This document shows, piece by piece, positions 8,510 through 17,235 of a DNA stretch of 64,000 bases. Within the stretch, counting starts at the first letter, position 1. Each line of letters starts with the position of its first letter. Origin of the DNA: Streptomyces sp. AV19 (lineage in GTDB: Bacteria > Actinomycetota > Actinomycetes > Streptomycetales > Streptomycetaceae); assembly GCF_015999245.1 (NCBI RefSeq), contig NZ_JAEAMR010000007.1, positions 1,295,813 through 1,359,812 on the forward strand, written 5' to 3'. The notes beneath the pieces are model-generated. The model was not told the origin of the DNA. It ran no database searches and saw nothing but the letters and a program-made list of their open reading frames with translations. A program made the translations under genes and the position numbers.

Positions 8510-9374
8510 CCGGGTCCGCTTCGTCCGTCGTTTCCCGGAGTGTCTCCCAGAAGGCGAGCAGTGCGTCGGCTGTCGGTCCGGGGCGCTCGGCGGCGGGGGA
8601 GTGGCCCGCGCCGGCGATCACCGTGCGGCGGGCGCCCAGCGCGGCGGCCATCGCGTCCATCGCCGGTACCGGCCAGGCGAAGTCCTCCTCGCCGGACAGG
8701 ACGTGCTTCGGGAGCGCGGTGCGGGCGAGCTCCGCCGTCCGGTCCGGGGTTTCGATCAACTGGCGGCCCGCGCCCGCCAGTTGGGCCGGGCTCGTGCCCG
8801 TCCAGCGGCGGTGGTGGAATTCGTCGTGCGCCGCCCCCGGGCCGTCCAGGCGCACCTTCTCCCGCCACACGCTCTCCATGTCGAGCTTCAGCTCCGTGAG
8901 CGCGTGGATCAACAGCCTTGTGCGGTCGCGCTGTTCGGCGCTCACCCCCGCGGGGCCGCTGCTCATCAGGGTGAGCGAGCGGAACGGGCGCGCGTCGGCG
9001 AGCACGGCCGCGCGGGCGACCAGGCCGCCGAAGGAGTGGCCGAGCAGGTGCACCGGGCCGTCGCCGAGGGCGGCCGCCTGCGCGTGCACGTCCCGCGCCA
9101 ACTCGTCGAGCGCGTAGGCGTGTTCGTCGTCCGGTCCGGGGCTCTCGTACTGGCCCCGGCCGTCCACGGCCACGGCCCGCACGCCGGCCCGGGCCAGGGG
9201 CTCCAGCAGCGCGATGAAGTCCTCCTTGCTGCCGGTGAATCCCGGGACCAGCAGCACGGTGCCGCGCGGGCGGCCCTCCGGCCGTGCGTCGTGGACGGCG
9301 AACTCGCCGCGGGCGGTGGCGAGACGGTACGCGTGCGCGCACCCGGGCAAGGTGAGGAAGGGCGGCCTGCTCAT
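8481..9374 (-). CDS. Alpha/beta-fold hydrolase
   Basis: A 297-residue cytoplasmic alpha/beta hydrolase. The oxyanion region is LLVPGFTGSKEDF (~residues 40-52), the nucleophile elbow is GHSFGG (Ser near 116), the acid is likely the Asp in LSGEEDFAWP (~235), and the histidine is in IAGAGHSPAAERP (~263). The lid between residues 150 and 210 contains RTRLLIHALTELKLDMESVWREK. Substrate unknown; family members include lactonases, esterases and haloperoxidase-like enzymes. ATG start at 9374. Convergent with the VOC gene and divergent from the SDR gene. Confidence 0.85.
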   Translation of the reverse strand: MSRPPFLTLPGCAHAYRLATARGEFAVHDARPEGRPRGTVLLVPGFTGSKEDFIALLEPLARAGVRAVAVDGRGQYESPGPDDEHAYALDELARDVHAQAAALGDGPVHLLGHSFGGLVARAAVLADARPFRSLTLMSSGPAGVSAEQRDRTRLLIHALTELKLDMESVWREKVRLDGPGAAHDEFHHRRWTGTSPAQLAGAGRQLIETPDRTAELARTALPKHVLSGEEDFAWPVPAMDAMAAALGARRTVIAGAGHSPAAERPGPTADALLAFWETLRETTDEADPVSPAGPTSR

Positions 9375-9441
9375 GTCCCGAGGCTAACGCGGCGTCCGAT
9401 CGCCGCCAGCGCCGGGCGGCGCCGCCGACCAGGATCGAAGC

Positions 9442-10197
9442 ATGAACAACAGCAGCACAGCACGCATGAGCGGCAAGGCCGCCCTCGTCACCGGCGGCAG
9501 CCGGGGCATCGGCCGGGCCGTCGTCCTCCGGCTCGCGGCGGACGGCGCGGACGTCGCCTTCACGTACCGGTCGGACGAGGCGGCCGCGGCGGACGTCGTC
9601 GCCGAGGTGAAGGCGCTGGGGCGGCGGGCCCTGGCGGTACGGGCCGACGCGGCCTCGGCGGAGGCGGCGCGGTCGGCCGTCGAGACGGCCGTCTCGGAGT
9701 TCGGACGGCTGGACGTCCTCGTCAACAACGCGGGGGCGGGGGCGATGGGCCCGATCACGGAGATGTCCCTCGCCGACGTCGATCACGTCCTCACGGTCAA
9801 CATCCGTGGCGTCTATCTGGTGACGCAGGCCGCCGTGCCCCATCTCGGGGCGGGCGGCCGGGTCGTCACGATCGGCAGTTGCATGGCCGAGCGGGCGGCC
9901 TTCCCCGGGGGCACGCTCTACGCCACCAGCAAGGCGGCCCTCGCCGGTCTGACGAAGGCGCTGGCGCGCGAGCTGGGACCGGCCGGCGTCACGGTCAACA
10001 TCGTCCATCCCGGGCCGATCGACACGGACATGAACCCGGCGGACGGCGAGTCCGCGCCGGTCCAGGCCGCGCTGACGGCCGTCGGCCGCTACGGCCGGCC
10101 GGAGGAGGTCGCCGATGCGGTGGCCCACTTGGCGGGGCCGGGGGCGGGGTACGTGACGGGGGCGTCTGTGGCGGTGGACGGGGGGTTCGCGGCGTAG
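9442..10197 (+). CDS. SDR-family NAD(P)-dependent oxidoreductase
   Basis: A 251-residue classical short-chain dehydrogenase. The coenzyme motif TGGSRGIG is at residues 16-23. VLVNNAGAGAMG is near 90-105, the active-site YATSKAAL near 155-165 and VHPGPIDTDM near 190. It ends with VTGASVAVDGGFAA, the FabG-like C-terminus. AGG lies 8 nt before the ATG at 9442. The substrate cannot be told; a 3-oxoacyl-reductase-like activity on a small carbonyl compound is the generic expectation. The stop is followed 46 bp later by a repeat island. Confidence 0.9.
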   Translation: MNNSSTARMSGKAALVTGGSRGIGRAVVLRLAADGADVAFTYRSDEAAAADVVAEVKALGRRALAVRADAASAEAARSAVETAVSEFGRLDVLVNNAGAGAMGPITEMSLADVDHVLTVNIRGVYLVTQAAVPHLGAGGRVVTIGSCMAERAAFPGGTLYATSKAALAGLTKALARELGPAGVTVNIVHPGPIDTDMNPADGESAPVQAALTAVGRYGRPEEVADAVAHLAGPGAGYVTGASVAVDGGFAA

Positions 10198-10243
10198 CGG
10201 GTGCCGGGGGGTGCGGGCTTGGGCTGGGGTTTTCCGCCCCGGC

Positions 10244-10539
10244 CCCGCCCTTTCACCGTTTCTCCCGGGGCTGCGCCCCGCGGCCCGGCACCGCGCGGAG
10301 CGCGGTTTCACGGCGACGGGGCAAGCCTCGGGCCCTCCCCCAGAGGGGGTACCCCCATCGCGGCTTCGCCGCGTTGACCGGGGGCTTCGCCCCCTGGACC
10401 CCCTGGAACCGCGCTGCGCGCGGTTGTCCTCAAACGCCGGACGGGCTGAACCAGCCCGTCCGGCGTTTGAGGACGTACGCGGCGCAAGCCGCGTTGCGGG
10501 GTCCGGGGCGGAGCCCCGGGTCAACGGTGAAAGGGCGGG
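10244..10539. repeat. Nested inverted-repeat island 1
   Basis: The 296-bp island fills the gap between two convergent genes. Outer ends are inverted: CCCGCCCTTTCACCGTTTC at 10244 and CGGTGAAAGGGCGGG ending at 10539. Inside lies a perfect palindrome-like repeat, 10426-10474, whose arms begin GTCCTCAAACGCCGGACGGG and close CGTCCGGCGTTTGAGGAC. The remainder consists of short GC-rich hairpins (GGGGGCTTCGCCCCC type). No gene is supported within it. Confidence 0.75.
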
Positions 10540-10553
10540 GTGGGGCAGAAGCC

Positions 10554-12914
10554 CTACGCCGTGGCCTCCGCCGCCGCCGGCGTCGCGGTCTTCCGGACCA
10601 CGCGGCGGCGCTTCGGCTTCTCCTCGGTCGTCTCCGGGGCCTCCGCGGCCTCGGGGGCGGCCGTCGGCGCGGCCTTCTTCGCCGTACGGGTCCGCTTCGG
10701 CTTCGCCTCGGCCTCCTCCGTCGGCTCCGCCGCCGCGACGGCCTTCTTGGTGGTCCGCGTGCGCTTCGGCTTGGCCTCGGGCTCGCCCTCGACGGTCGCC
10801 GCGGCCTTCTTCGTGGCGCGGGTGCGCTTCGGCTTCTCCTCCGGCTCAACGGCCTCGGCCGCCTCGGTCGCCTTCTTGACCGTGCGGGTCCGCTTCGGCT
10901 TCTCCTCGACGGCCGCTTCGGCCTCGGGGGCCTCCACGGTCGCCTTCCGGACGACGCGGCGGCGCTTCGGCTTCTCCTCGGTCGCCTCGGGGGCCTTCGC
11001 GGTCTCGACCGCCTCGACTGCCTCGGGCGCCTCGACGGCCTCTGCCGTGGCCTTCTTGACGGTGCTCCGTCGCTTCGGCTCGACAGCCGCCGCGGCTGCG
11101 GCGGCCGCCGCCTGCCGCAGGATGGCGGCCTCCACCGTCTCGAAGCCCACCTCGGCAGCAGGCTCCACCGGCGCGGCGACCCGGCGCACCGGTGCCCGGC
11201 GGGCCGGCGGGGCCTGGACCGGCACCGACGCGGTCGCCGCCGGGCGCGCCCGGCGGCTCGGGGCCTTCTCGACCGGGGCCTCGGCCTCAGCCGGAGCCGG
11301 GGCGGGGGCCTCGGTGGCGACCGGCGCCGACGGGGTCACGGACGACGCGTCCGCCGTGCTCCGTGTCCGCCGCCGGCGTCGCGGCCGGGCCGGGGTCTCG
11401 GGAGCGGTCGTCTCCACGGCGGTGGCGGAGGCGGCCGGAGTCTCGTCGGCGACAGGCGTCGGAGCGGGCGTGGCGGCCGCGTCCAGCGACGCGCCCCCGC
11501 GCGTCCGCCGGCGCTGCCGCGGCGTCCGCGTCCGCTCCGGGCGCTCGTCGGCGACAGGTGCCGGAGCGGCCTTGGGGCCACGGCCCCGGCCGGCCCCGCG
11601 GCCGCCCGTCTCGCCGAGGTCCTCGATCTCCTCCGCCGCGAGCCCGGCCTTCGTCCGCTCGGAGCGGGGCAGGATGCCCTTCGTCCCGGCGGGGATGCCC
11701 AGCGCCTCGAACAGGTGCGACGAGGTGGAGTACGTCTCCTCCGGCTCGTCGAAGCCGAGCTCCAGCGCCTTGTTGATGAGCTTCCAGCGCGGGACGTCGT
11801 CCCAGTCGACCAGCGTGACGGCCGTGCCGGACTTGCCCGCGCGGCCGGTGCGGCCGATGCGGTGCAGGTAGGTCTTCTCGTCCTCGGGGGACTGGTAGTT
11901 GACCACGTGCGTGACGTTGTCGACGTCGATGCCGCGCGCGGCGACGTCGGTGCAGACCAGCACGTCGATCTTGCCGTTGCGGAAGGCGCGCAGCGCCTGC
12001 TCGCGGGCGCCCTGGCCGAGGTCGCCGTGGACCGCGCCGGAGGCGAAGCCGCGCCGGAGGAGCTGGTCGGCGATGTCGGCGGCCGTCCGCTTGGTCCGGC
12101 AGAAGATCATCGCGCGGTCGCGGCCCTCGGCCTGCAGGATCCGGGCGACCATCTCCGGCTTGTCCATGGAGTGGGCGCGGAAGACGTGCTGCGCGATGTT
12201 GGCGTGGGTCTGGCCCTCGTCGTTCGGCGAGGTGGCGCGGATGTGCGTGGGCCGGTCCATGTAGCGGCGGGCCAGGGAGATGACCGCGCCGGGCATGGTG
12301 GCCGAGAAGAGCATGGTCTGCCGCTTGGCCGGCAGCATCGTGATGATGCGCTCGACGTCGGGCAGGAAGCCCAGGTCGAGCATCTCGTCGGCCTCGTCCA
12401 GCACCAGTGCCTTGACGTGCGAGAGGTCCAGCTTCTTCTGGCCGGCCAGGTCGAGCAGACGGCCCGGGGTGCCGACGACGACGTCGCAGCCGTTCTTCAG
12501 CGCCTCGACCTGCGGCTCGTAGGCCCGGCCGCCGTAGATCGCCTGGACGCGCACGTTGCGCACCTTGCCGGCGGTGAGCAGATCGTTGGTGACCTGCTGG
12601 CACAGCTCGCGGGTGGGGACGACGATCAGCGCCTGCGGGGCGTCGGTCAGCTGCTCGGGCTTCGCCCGGCCCGCCTCGACGTCGGCGGGGACGATCACGC
12701 GCTCCAGCAGCGGCAGGCCGAAGCCGAGGGTCTTGCCCGTGCCGGTCTTGGCCTGGCCGATGACGTCGGAGCCGGAGAGGGCGACCGGGAGCGTCATCTC
12801 CTGGATCGGGAAGGGGTGGACGATGCCGACGGCTTCGAGGGCCTCGGCGATCTCGGGGAGGATCCCGAGTTCTCGGAAAGTGATGCGGTTCTCGGAAGTG
12901 TCCGGCGTGTTCAG
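10554..12914 (-). CDS. DEAD-box ATP-dependent RNA helicase with basic repeat tail
   Basis: A 786-residue RhlE-like helicase. The Q-motif (ITFRELGI ... HPFPIQ) spans residues 10-38, then AKTGTGKT (~54-61), PTRELCQQ, VGTPGRLLDL, DEADEMLD (~170), SATMPG, and HRIGRTGRAG. After the core (~residue 430) comes an acidic/basic region, and the last ~175 residues hold seven copies of a KPKRTRTVKKA-like unit separated by Ala/Glu spacers, probably a disordered RNA-binding tail. It likely remodels structured RNA or assists ribosome assembly. Start: no ATG or GTG lies near the Q-motif; CTG at 12914 with AGAGG seven bases upstream is the best candidate. The next ATG (MTLPVALSG) would delete the Q-motif. Confidence 0.85.
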   Translation of the reverse strand: MNTPDTSENRITFRELGILPEIAEALEAVGIVHPFPIQEMTLPVALSGSDVIGQAKTGTGKTLGFGLPLLERVIVPADVEAGRAKPEQLTDAPQALIVVPTRELCQQVTNDLLTAGKVRNVRVQAIYGGRAYEPQVEALKNGCDVVVGTPGRLLDLAGQKKLDLSHVKALVLDEADEMLDLGFLPDVERIITMLPAKRQTMLFSATMPGAVISLARRYMDRPTHIRATSPNDEGQTHANIAQHVFRAHSMDKPEMVARILQAEGRDRAMIFCRTKRTAADIADQLLRRGFASGAVHGDLGQGAREQALRAFRNGKIDVLVCTDVAARGIDVDNVTHVVNYQSPEDEKTYLHRIGRTGRAGKSGTAVTLVDWDDVPRWKLINKALELGFDEPEETYSTSSHLFEALGIPAGTKGILPRSERTKAGLAAEEIEDLGETGGRGAGRGRGPKAAPAPVADERPERTRTPRQRRRTRGGASLDAAATPAPTPVADETPAASATAVETTAPETPARPRRRRRTRSTADASSVTPSAPVATEAPAPAPAEAEAPVEKAPSRRARPAATASVPVQAPPARRAPVRRVAAPVEPAAEVGFETVEAAILRQAAAAAAAAAVEPKRRSTVKKATAEAVEAPEAVEAVETAKAPEATEEKPKRRRVVRKATVEAPEAEAAVEEKPKRTRTVKKATEAAEAVEPEEKPKRTRATKKAAATVEGEPEAKPKRTRTTKKAVAAAEPTEEAEAKPKRTRTAKKAAPTAAPEAAEAPETTEEKPKRRRVVRKTATPAAAEATA

Positions 12915-13336
12915 GGTGCTGCCTCTTCTGTGAGACGCGGCGCGTAGCGGCGAAGGGGGTCGTACGAGGAGTCCGTACGTACCGCGCCGGAAGTACTCAC
13001 CGGCCGGGGGCCGGATTGGCGCGGGACCACTGCCTTCGCGCGAGCACACGTGCCGCGAGCGGATCCCTCCTGGTCTGCGTACGCCTCGTACGCACCGCGG
13101 GGAGGGCGGTCGGTTTTGTGGAAGCCGATCGGGCCACCGACCGGGCATCCGCTGGCGCTCCGGGGACTCGCTCCCGGAGGAACCGGCATGGATATGGCCG
13201 GCCGAATGCGCGGCTGGCCATATAGCACTCTACCCCGGAAAGGCGCACATGTGCCCGGGCCGTTCGTCCCGAGGGCGTCCGACGAGTGGCTGACCAGGCC
13301 CTTCCGCACCCGCCAGGGCGGGCTATGGTTCCGTTC
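12915..13336. promoter_or_regulatory. Divergent region, DEAD helicase / ferritin-like gene
   Basis: A 422-bp gap with no supported gene. On the right, TATGGT (13324-13329) precedes the ATG at 13337 by 7 nt, indicating a leaderless transcript. On the left the helicase would have a leader of up to 300 nt. In the middle lies an inverted repeat (separate entry) within the likely helicase promoter, next to TAGAGTGCTATATGG on the minus strand, which contains -10-like hexamers. Confidence 0.4.
13192..13223. promoter_or_regulatory. Inverted repeat, possible operator or RNA hairpin
   Basis: ATATGGCCGGCC (13192-13203) and GGCTGGCCATAT (13212-13223) are complementary at 11 of 12 positions around an 8-nt loop. 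It is AT-ended in a GC-rich surrounding and overlaps a -10-like TATATG on the minus strand. It may be an operator for the DEAD helicase gene or a structure at the 5' end of its leader. Confidence 0.45.
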
Positions 13337-14086
13337 ATGGAGACGTCCGACAAGGCCGCAGCGGCCGCAGAAGGTCCTGCCGAAGAACCCACCGGAATCG
13401 CCGCCCAGGACTGGGCGCAGGCGTCCGCCGACCCCCGCTATCGCGCCGCGGTCGTGGACCTGCTCGGTGCCCTGGCCTACGGCGAGCTGGCCGCCTTCGA
13501 GCGGCTCGCGGAGGACGCCAAGCTGGCGCCCACGCTGGGCGACAAGGCGGAGCTGGCCAAGATGGCGGCCGCGGAGTTCCAGCACTTCCAGCGGCTGCGC
13601 GACCGGCTGGCGGCGATCGACGCCGAGCCGACCGGGGCCATGGAGCCCTTCGCCGCGCCGCTCGACGAGTTCCACCGCCAGACCGCCCCCTCGGACTGGC
13701 TGGAGGGCCTGGTCAAGGCGTACGTGGGCGACTCGATCGCCAGTGACTTCTACCGGGAGGTCGCGGCCCGGCTGGACTCCGACACCCGGGCCCTGGTGCT
13801 CACCGTCCTCGACGACACCGGCCACGCCTCCTTCGCGGTCGAGAAGGTCCGGGCCGCCATCGAGGCGGACCCGCGGGTCGGCGGCCGGCTGGCGCTGTGG
13901 GCGCGGCGGCTGATGGGCGAGGCGCTCTCGCAGGCGCAGCGGGTCGTCGCCGACCGGGACGCCCTGTCGACGATGCTCGTGGGCGGGGTGGCCGACGGCT
14001 TCGACCTCGCGGAGGTCGGGAAGATGTTCTCGCGCATCACCGAGGCGCACACCAAGCGGATGGCGGCGCTGGGCCTGGCCGCCTGA
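13337..14086 (+). CDS. Ferritin-like fold protein (MiaE-type)
   Basis: A 249-residue, almost all-helical protein. Paired helices carry the acidic/His positions expected for a diiron four-helix bundle: GALAYGELAAFERLAEDA (~45-60), MAAAEFQHFQRLRDRL (~80-95), YVGDSIASDFYREVA (~135-150) and DDTGHASFAVEKV (~160-172). This is the actinobacterial tRNA-MiaE-like ferritin-fold family, whose substrate is unknown. The N-terminal 20 residues are Ala/Glu-rich and probably disordered. Start at ATG 13337 agrees with a -10 7 nt upstream. Confidence 0.83.
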   Translation: METSDKAAAAAEGPAEEPTGIAAQDWAQASADPRYRAAVVDLLGALAYGELAAFERLAEDAKLAPTLGDKAELAKMAAAEFQHFQRLRDRLAAIDAEPTGAMEPFAAPLDEFHRQTAPSDWLEGLVKAYVGDSIASDFYREVAARLDSDTRALVLTVLDDTGHASFAVEKVRAAIEADPRVGGRLALWARRLMGEALSQAQRVVADRDALSTMLVGGVADGFDLAEVGKMFSRITEAHTKRMAALGLAA

Positions 14087-14135
14087 CCCGCGCGGGCGGC
14101 ACACGCCGTATCACCGGGGCCTCGTCGGGTCCGCC

Positions 14136-14414
14136 TCAGACCGTGGCTGAGCGGCGGGGCGGCCCTTCGGGGCGCAGCAGCAGGGAGAGCAGGGCGACGG
14201 CCACCACCAGGGCCGCCACCAGGGTGCCGGCGACGTGGCCGGGGCCCAGGACCGAGTGCGCCAGGAGAGCGCCGAAGAGAGCGGCCACCGGGCCGGTGCC
14301 CAGGGCCAGCGTCCGGGAGCCGAACCGTCCGAAGCGGGCGGGCAGCCAGCGCAGGGCTCCGTACGAGACGGCGAGGCCGATCAGCACCGAGCCCAGCGCT
14401 TCCCAGAGGATCAT
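14136..14414 (-). CDS. Small membrane protein, 92 aa, three helices
   Basis: A 92-residue protein with three hydrophobic stretches: IGLAVSYGAL region (~5-24), LGTGPVAALFGALLAHSVL (~38-57) and TLVAALVVAVALLSLLL (~63-80), then a short charged C-terminal tail (RPEGPPRRSATV). No recognised domain. It converges on the ferritin-like gene across a 49-bp gap. Function unknown. Confidence 0.7.
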   Translation of the reverse strand: MILWEALGSVLIGLAVSYGALRWLPARFGRFGSRTLALGTGPVAALFGALLAHSVLGPGHVAGTLVAALVVAVALLSLLLRPEGPPRRSATV

Positions 14415-14586
14415 GTCGGTTTTCCCTCCCGTACCCCGCGGACCGGCAGCAGGTGCAAAACGGTCGTAGCGGTCTTACCCCTTGACCACCCCGGGCAACC
14501 CTGCTCCGCTCGACGGTCCGGTCACCGCTGTCACCGTCCGGAAACGGGCGCGGAACGGCGCGCGGACGGGTGGTGGACCGGCATGC

Positions 14587-14623
14587 GGAAGGGCCCCGGT
14601 GCGTCGTGCACCGGGGCCCTTCC
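14587..14623 (-). terminator. Strong hairpin terminator of the DUF3107 gene
   Basis: GGAAGGGCCCCGGTGC (14587-14602) and its perfect complement (14608-14623) form a 16-bp stem with a 5-nt loop, 31 bp after the DUF3107 stop on the minus strand. Confidence 0.85.
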
Positions 14624-14653
14624 GTCGTCGATCGCTCGGATCGATCCGTCCGC

Positions 14654-14881
14654 TCAGATCGTGCTGAAGCCGACCCGCCGGACGGTGGGCTGGCCGAGCT
14701 CCACGTACGCCAGCCGGTCGGCCGGGACCAGGACCTTGCGGCCGTGCTCATCCGTCAGGCTGAGCAGCTGCACCTTGCCGGCGAGCGCGTCGGCGACCGC
14801 GCGCTCGACCTCCTCGGCGGACTGACCGCTCTCCAGAACGATCTCGCGGGGCGCGTGCTGCACGCCGATCTTGACCTCCAC
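14654..14881 (-). CDS. DUF3107 protein
   Basis: A 75-residue protein matching the length and sequence style of actinobacterial DUF3107: EVKIGVQHAPREIVLESG at the start, then an AEEVERAVADAL helix, LLSLTDEHGRKVLVPADRLAYVEL strands, and a conserved ending GFSTI. It is small, acidic and cytoplasmic; function unknown. Start: GTG at 14881, from the family length. It lies between a TetR regulator and a small membrane protein, with its own terminator. Confidence 0.85.
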   Translation of the reverse strand: MEVKIGVQHAPREIVLESGQSAEEVERAVADALAGKVQLLSLTDEHGRKVLVPADRLAYVELGQPTVRRVGFSTI

Positions 14882-15045
14882 GGCTACTGTCCTCCGAAGG
14901 TGTGCGGTCCCCCACGGTGTGTGGCCCCGGGGGAGGGGTGCGCGGACGGGCCGCGCAGTACGGTCCACACATTAGCCCGCTGCCCCCGTGCGCCGGGCCC
15001 CGGCCGTACACGCCCGCAGCGAACAGGGCCCCTGAGCGGGGAGGG

Positions 15046-15681
15046 TCAGTGCTCGGCGCCGTTCTTCGGGAAGCCCGCGATGCCCCGCCACGCCAGCGAG
15101 GTCAGCAGCTGGACGGCGGTGCCGCGCGGCACGGTGCTGCCGCTGGAGAGCCAGTACCGGGCCACGACCTGGGAGACGCCGCCCAGCCCGACGGCCAGCA
15201 GCATGGCCTCCTCCTTGGCCAGGCCGGTGTCCTCGGCGATGACCTCGCTGATCGCCTCGGCGCAGGCCAGCGAGACCCGGTCCACGCGCTCGCGCACCGC
15301 GGGCTCGTTCGTCAGGTCCGACTCGAAGACCAGACGGAAGGCGCCGCCCTCGTCCTCGACGTAGGCGAAGTAGGCGTCCATCGTGGCCGCCACGCGCTGC
15401 TTGTTGTCCGTGGTGGACGCCAGCGCCGTGCGCACCGCCCGGAGCAGGTTGTCGCAGTGCTGCTCCAGCAGGGCCAGGTAGAGGTCGAGCTTGCCGGGGA
15501 AGTGCTGGTAGAGGACCGGCTTGCTGACACCGGCGCGCTCGGCGATGTCGTCCATGGCCGCCGCGTGGTACCCCTGAGCGACGAACACTTCCTGGGCCGC
15601 GCCCAGGAGCTGATTGCGTCGGGCTCGGCGCGGCAGGCGCGTGCCCCGCGGGCGCGCCTCGGTCTGCTCGATGGCTGTCAC
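15046..15681 (-). CDS. TetR/AcrR-family transcriptional regulator
   Basis: A 211-residue TetR-type repressor. The DNA-binding HTH is at residues 20-65 (ARRNQLLGAAQEVFVAQGYHAAAMDDIAERAGVSKPVLYQHF, in parts), followed by an all-helical ligand-binding domain. Start: GTG at 15681 has GGGAGG upstream; an ATG four codons earlier (15693) is also possible. In other actinobacteria a TetR protein of this kind next to a DUF3107 gene and a DEAD helicase is a conserved arrangement. Ligand and targets are unknown; it may control itself or the neighbouring hydrolase gene. Confidence 0.9.
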   Translation of the reverse strand: MTAIEQTEARPRGTRLPRRARRNQLLGAAQEVFVAQGYHAAAMDDIAERAGVSKPVLYQHFPGKLDLYLALLEQHCDNLLRAVRTALASTTDNKQRVAATMDAYFAYVEDEGGAFRLVFESDLTNEPAVRERVDRVSLACAEAISEVIAEDTGLAKEEAMLLAVGLGGVSQVVARYWLSSGSTVPRGTAVQLLTSLAWRGIAGFPKNGAEH

Positions 15682-15870
15682 GCCGCCTCCCATATTCGTT
15701 CCTGCACGGTGTGCACCGCGCCCGCCATCGTACTTTTGGGTAACCGGGCCGTGCGTGGCCGGAGCGGAGAATTTCACCGGCTGGACGCTGTGGGAAGCCC
15801 ACAAAAAACAGACAATTCCCACAAGCCCGTCCGGACCGCCCCGGCCGGCGCGCTCGTCACCGGTGCTCCG

Positions 15871-16089
15871 TCACCGGTAGTCGTCCTCGTCCAGCTCCAC
15901 GACGCGGGCCTGCTCCGCGCGGTCCGCCTCGTTCGCCTCCGTGTCATCGGCCGGCAGGTCCTCGTCGCGGTGGGGGGCCAGGTCGGCGTGCTGTTCGGCC
16001 GCGTCCGCCTCGGGGGCCTCGACGTCGAGCCGGACGGTGCCGTCCTCCTCGTCCTCGAAGGTCTCCGGGTCGGTCGGATCGACAGGCAT
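15871..16089 (-). CDS. Very acidic small protein, 72 aa
   Basis: A 72-residue protein, MPVDPTDPETFEDEEDG at the start and VVELDEDDYR at the end. About a third of its residues are Asp or Glu, with no Cys, no aromatic core and no membrane segment, so it is probably disordered. Start: ATG at 16089 has GGGA five bases upstream; an ATG six codons upstream (16107) is an alternative. I know no function. It diverges from the hydrolase at 16249. Confidence 0.6.
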   Translation of the reverse strand: MPVDPTDPETFEDEEDGTVRLDVEAPEADAAEQHADLAPHRDEDLPADDTEANEADRAEQARVVELDEDDYR

Positions 16090-16248
16090 GCGAATCCCTT
16101 TCGTCATCCCTTGCAACTCCACGGCATCCAGGATGAGCGCCCTCGTGTTCCTGCCTATGAGCCTAGGAGACGCGGCCCCGTACCGCCAGGCGATCTGTGA
16201 CGGCCACCACAGGGGTTTCCGGCGTGATCGTCTCGTAACATTGCCCGC

Positions 16249-17235
16249 ATGTCCGAGACCGAGTCGCCGACTGCCCGCGCCGTGCCCGTGGTGCCGCCCG
16301 TGCCGTCCACGCAGGTCTGCGAGGGGGAGCGGCTGCGCACGGTGCCCCTGCCGGGAGCGACGATCACCGTGCGGTACCGGCCCGGGGCCGGACCGGGGGC
16401 CGAGCCCGCGCTCTTCGTCCACGGTCTCGGCGGCTCGTCGCAGAACTGGTCGCAGCTGATGGCGCTGCTCGCGGACGAGCTGGACTGCGAGGCCCTCGAC
16501 CTGCCCGGCTTCGGCGAGGCGCCCCCGCCGGACGACGGCGACCACTCCATCACCGCCTGCGCGCGGGTGGTCATCCGCCACCTCGACGCCGGCGGCCGCG
16601 GGCCGGTGCACCTCTTCGGCAACTCGATGGGCGGGGCCGTCGCCACCCGCGTCGTGGCCGTCCGCCCCGACCTGGTGCGCACCCTCACCCTCGTCTCGCC
16701 CGCGCTGCCCGAGCTGCGGCCGCAGCGCACGGCGTGGCCCACCGCGCTGATGGCCGTCCCCGGGATGGTCCCGCTCTTCGCCCGGCTGACCCGCGACTGG
16801 ACGCCGGAGCAGCGCACGCGTGAACTGCTGGCCCTCTGTTACGGGGACCCCCAACGGGTGACACCGGAGGGGTTCGCGCGCGCGGTCGAGGAGTACGGGC
16901 GAAGGCTGGAGCTCCCGTATTTCTGGGATGTGATGGCACGGTCGGCCCGGGGAGTGGTGGACGCGTACACCCTGGGCGGTCAGCATTCGCTGTGGCGGCA
17001 GGCCGAGCGCGTCCTTGCCCCTACCCTGCTGGTGTACGGAACGCGCGACCGCCTCGTCTCGTACCGCATGGCCCGCCGGGCGGGCAGGGCGTTCCGCGAC
17101 GCGCGGCTGCTGACCCTGCTGGGATCGGGCCACGTCGCGATGATGGAGGACCCGGACGCGGTGGCCCGTGCCGTCCGCGGACTCCTCGCGGACACCGCCA
17201 CGACGTCGGAACGGAGCGCCACGCCCCGTGGGTAA
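16249..17235 (+). CDS. Alpha/beta hydrolase
   Basis: A 328-residue alpha/beta hydrolase. The oxyanion motif is LFVHGLGGSSQNW (~60-72), the nucleophile is in GNSMGG (Ser near 125), the acid probably the Asp in VYGTRDRLV (~262) and the His in LGSGHVAMMEDP (~288). The MGG nucleophile elbow resembles meta-cleavage-product hydrolases and related C-C or ester hydrolases; substrate unknown. TAACAT lies 7 nt before the ATG at 16249, suggesting a leaderless mRNA. Its end overlaps the next gene by 8 bp, so the two are translationally coupled. Confidence 0.87.
   Translation: MSETESPTARAVPVVPPVPSTQVCEGERLRTVPLPGATITVRYRPGAGPGAEPALFVHGLGGSSQNWSQLMALLADELDCEALDLPGFGEAPPPDDGDHSITACARVVIRHLDAGGRGPVHLFGNSMGGAVATRVVAVRPDLVRTLTLVSPALPELRPQRTAWPTALMAVPGMVPLFARLTRDWTPEQRTRELLALCYGDPQRVTPEGFARAVEEYGRRLELPYFWDVMARSARGVVDAYTLGGQHSLWRQAERVLAPTLLVYGTRDRLVSYRMARRAGRAFRDARLLTLLGSGHVAMMEDPDAVARAVRGLLADTATTSERSATPRG

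Noticed and set aside
8601..12947. A 1448-codon plus-strand frame opposite the hydrolase and DEAD helicase, running through the SDR gene
   Set aside because: It crosses genes with clear families in other frames and shows no recognisable domain.
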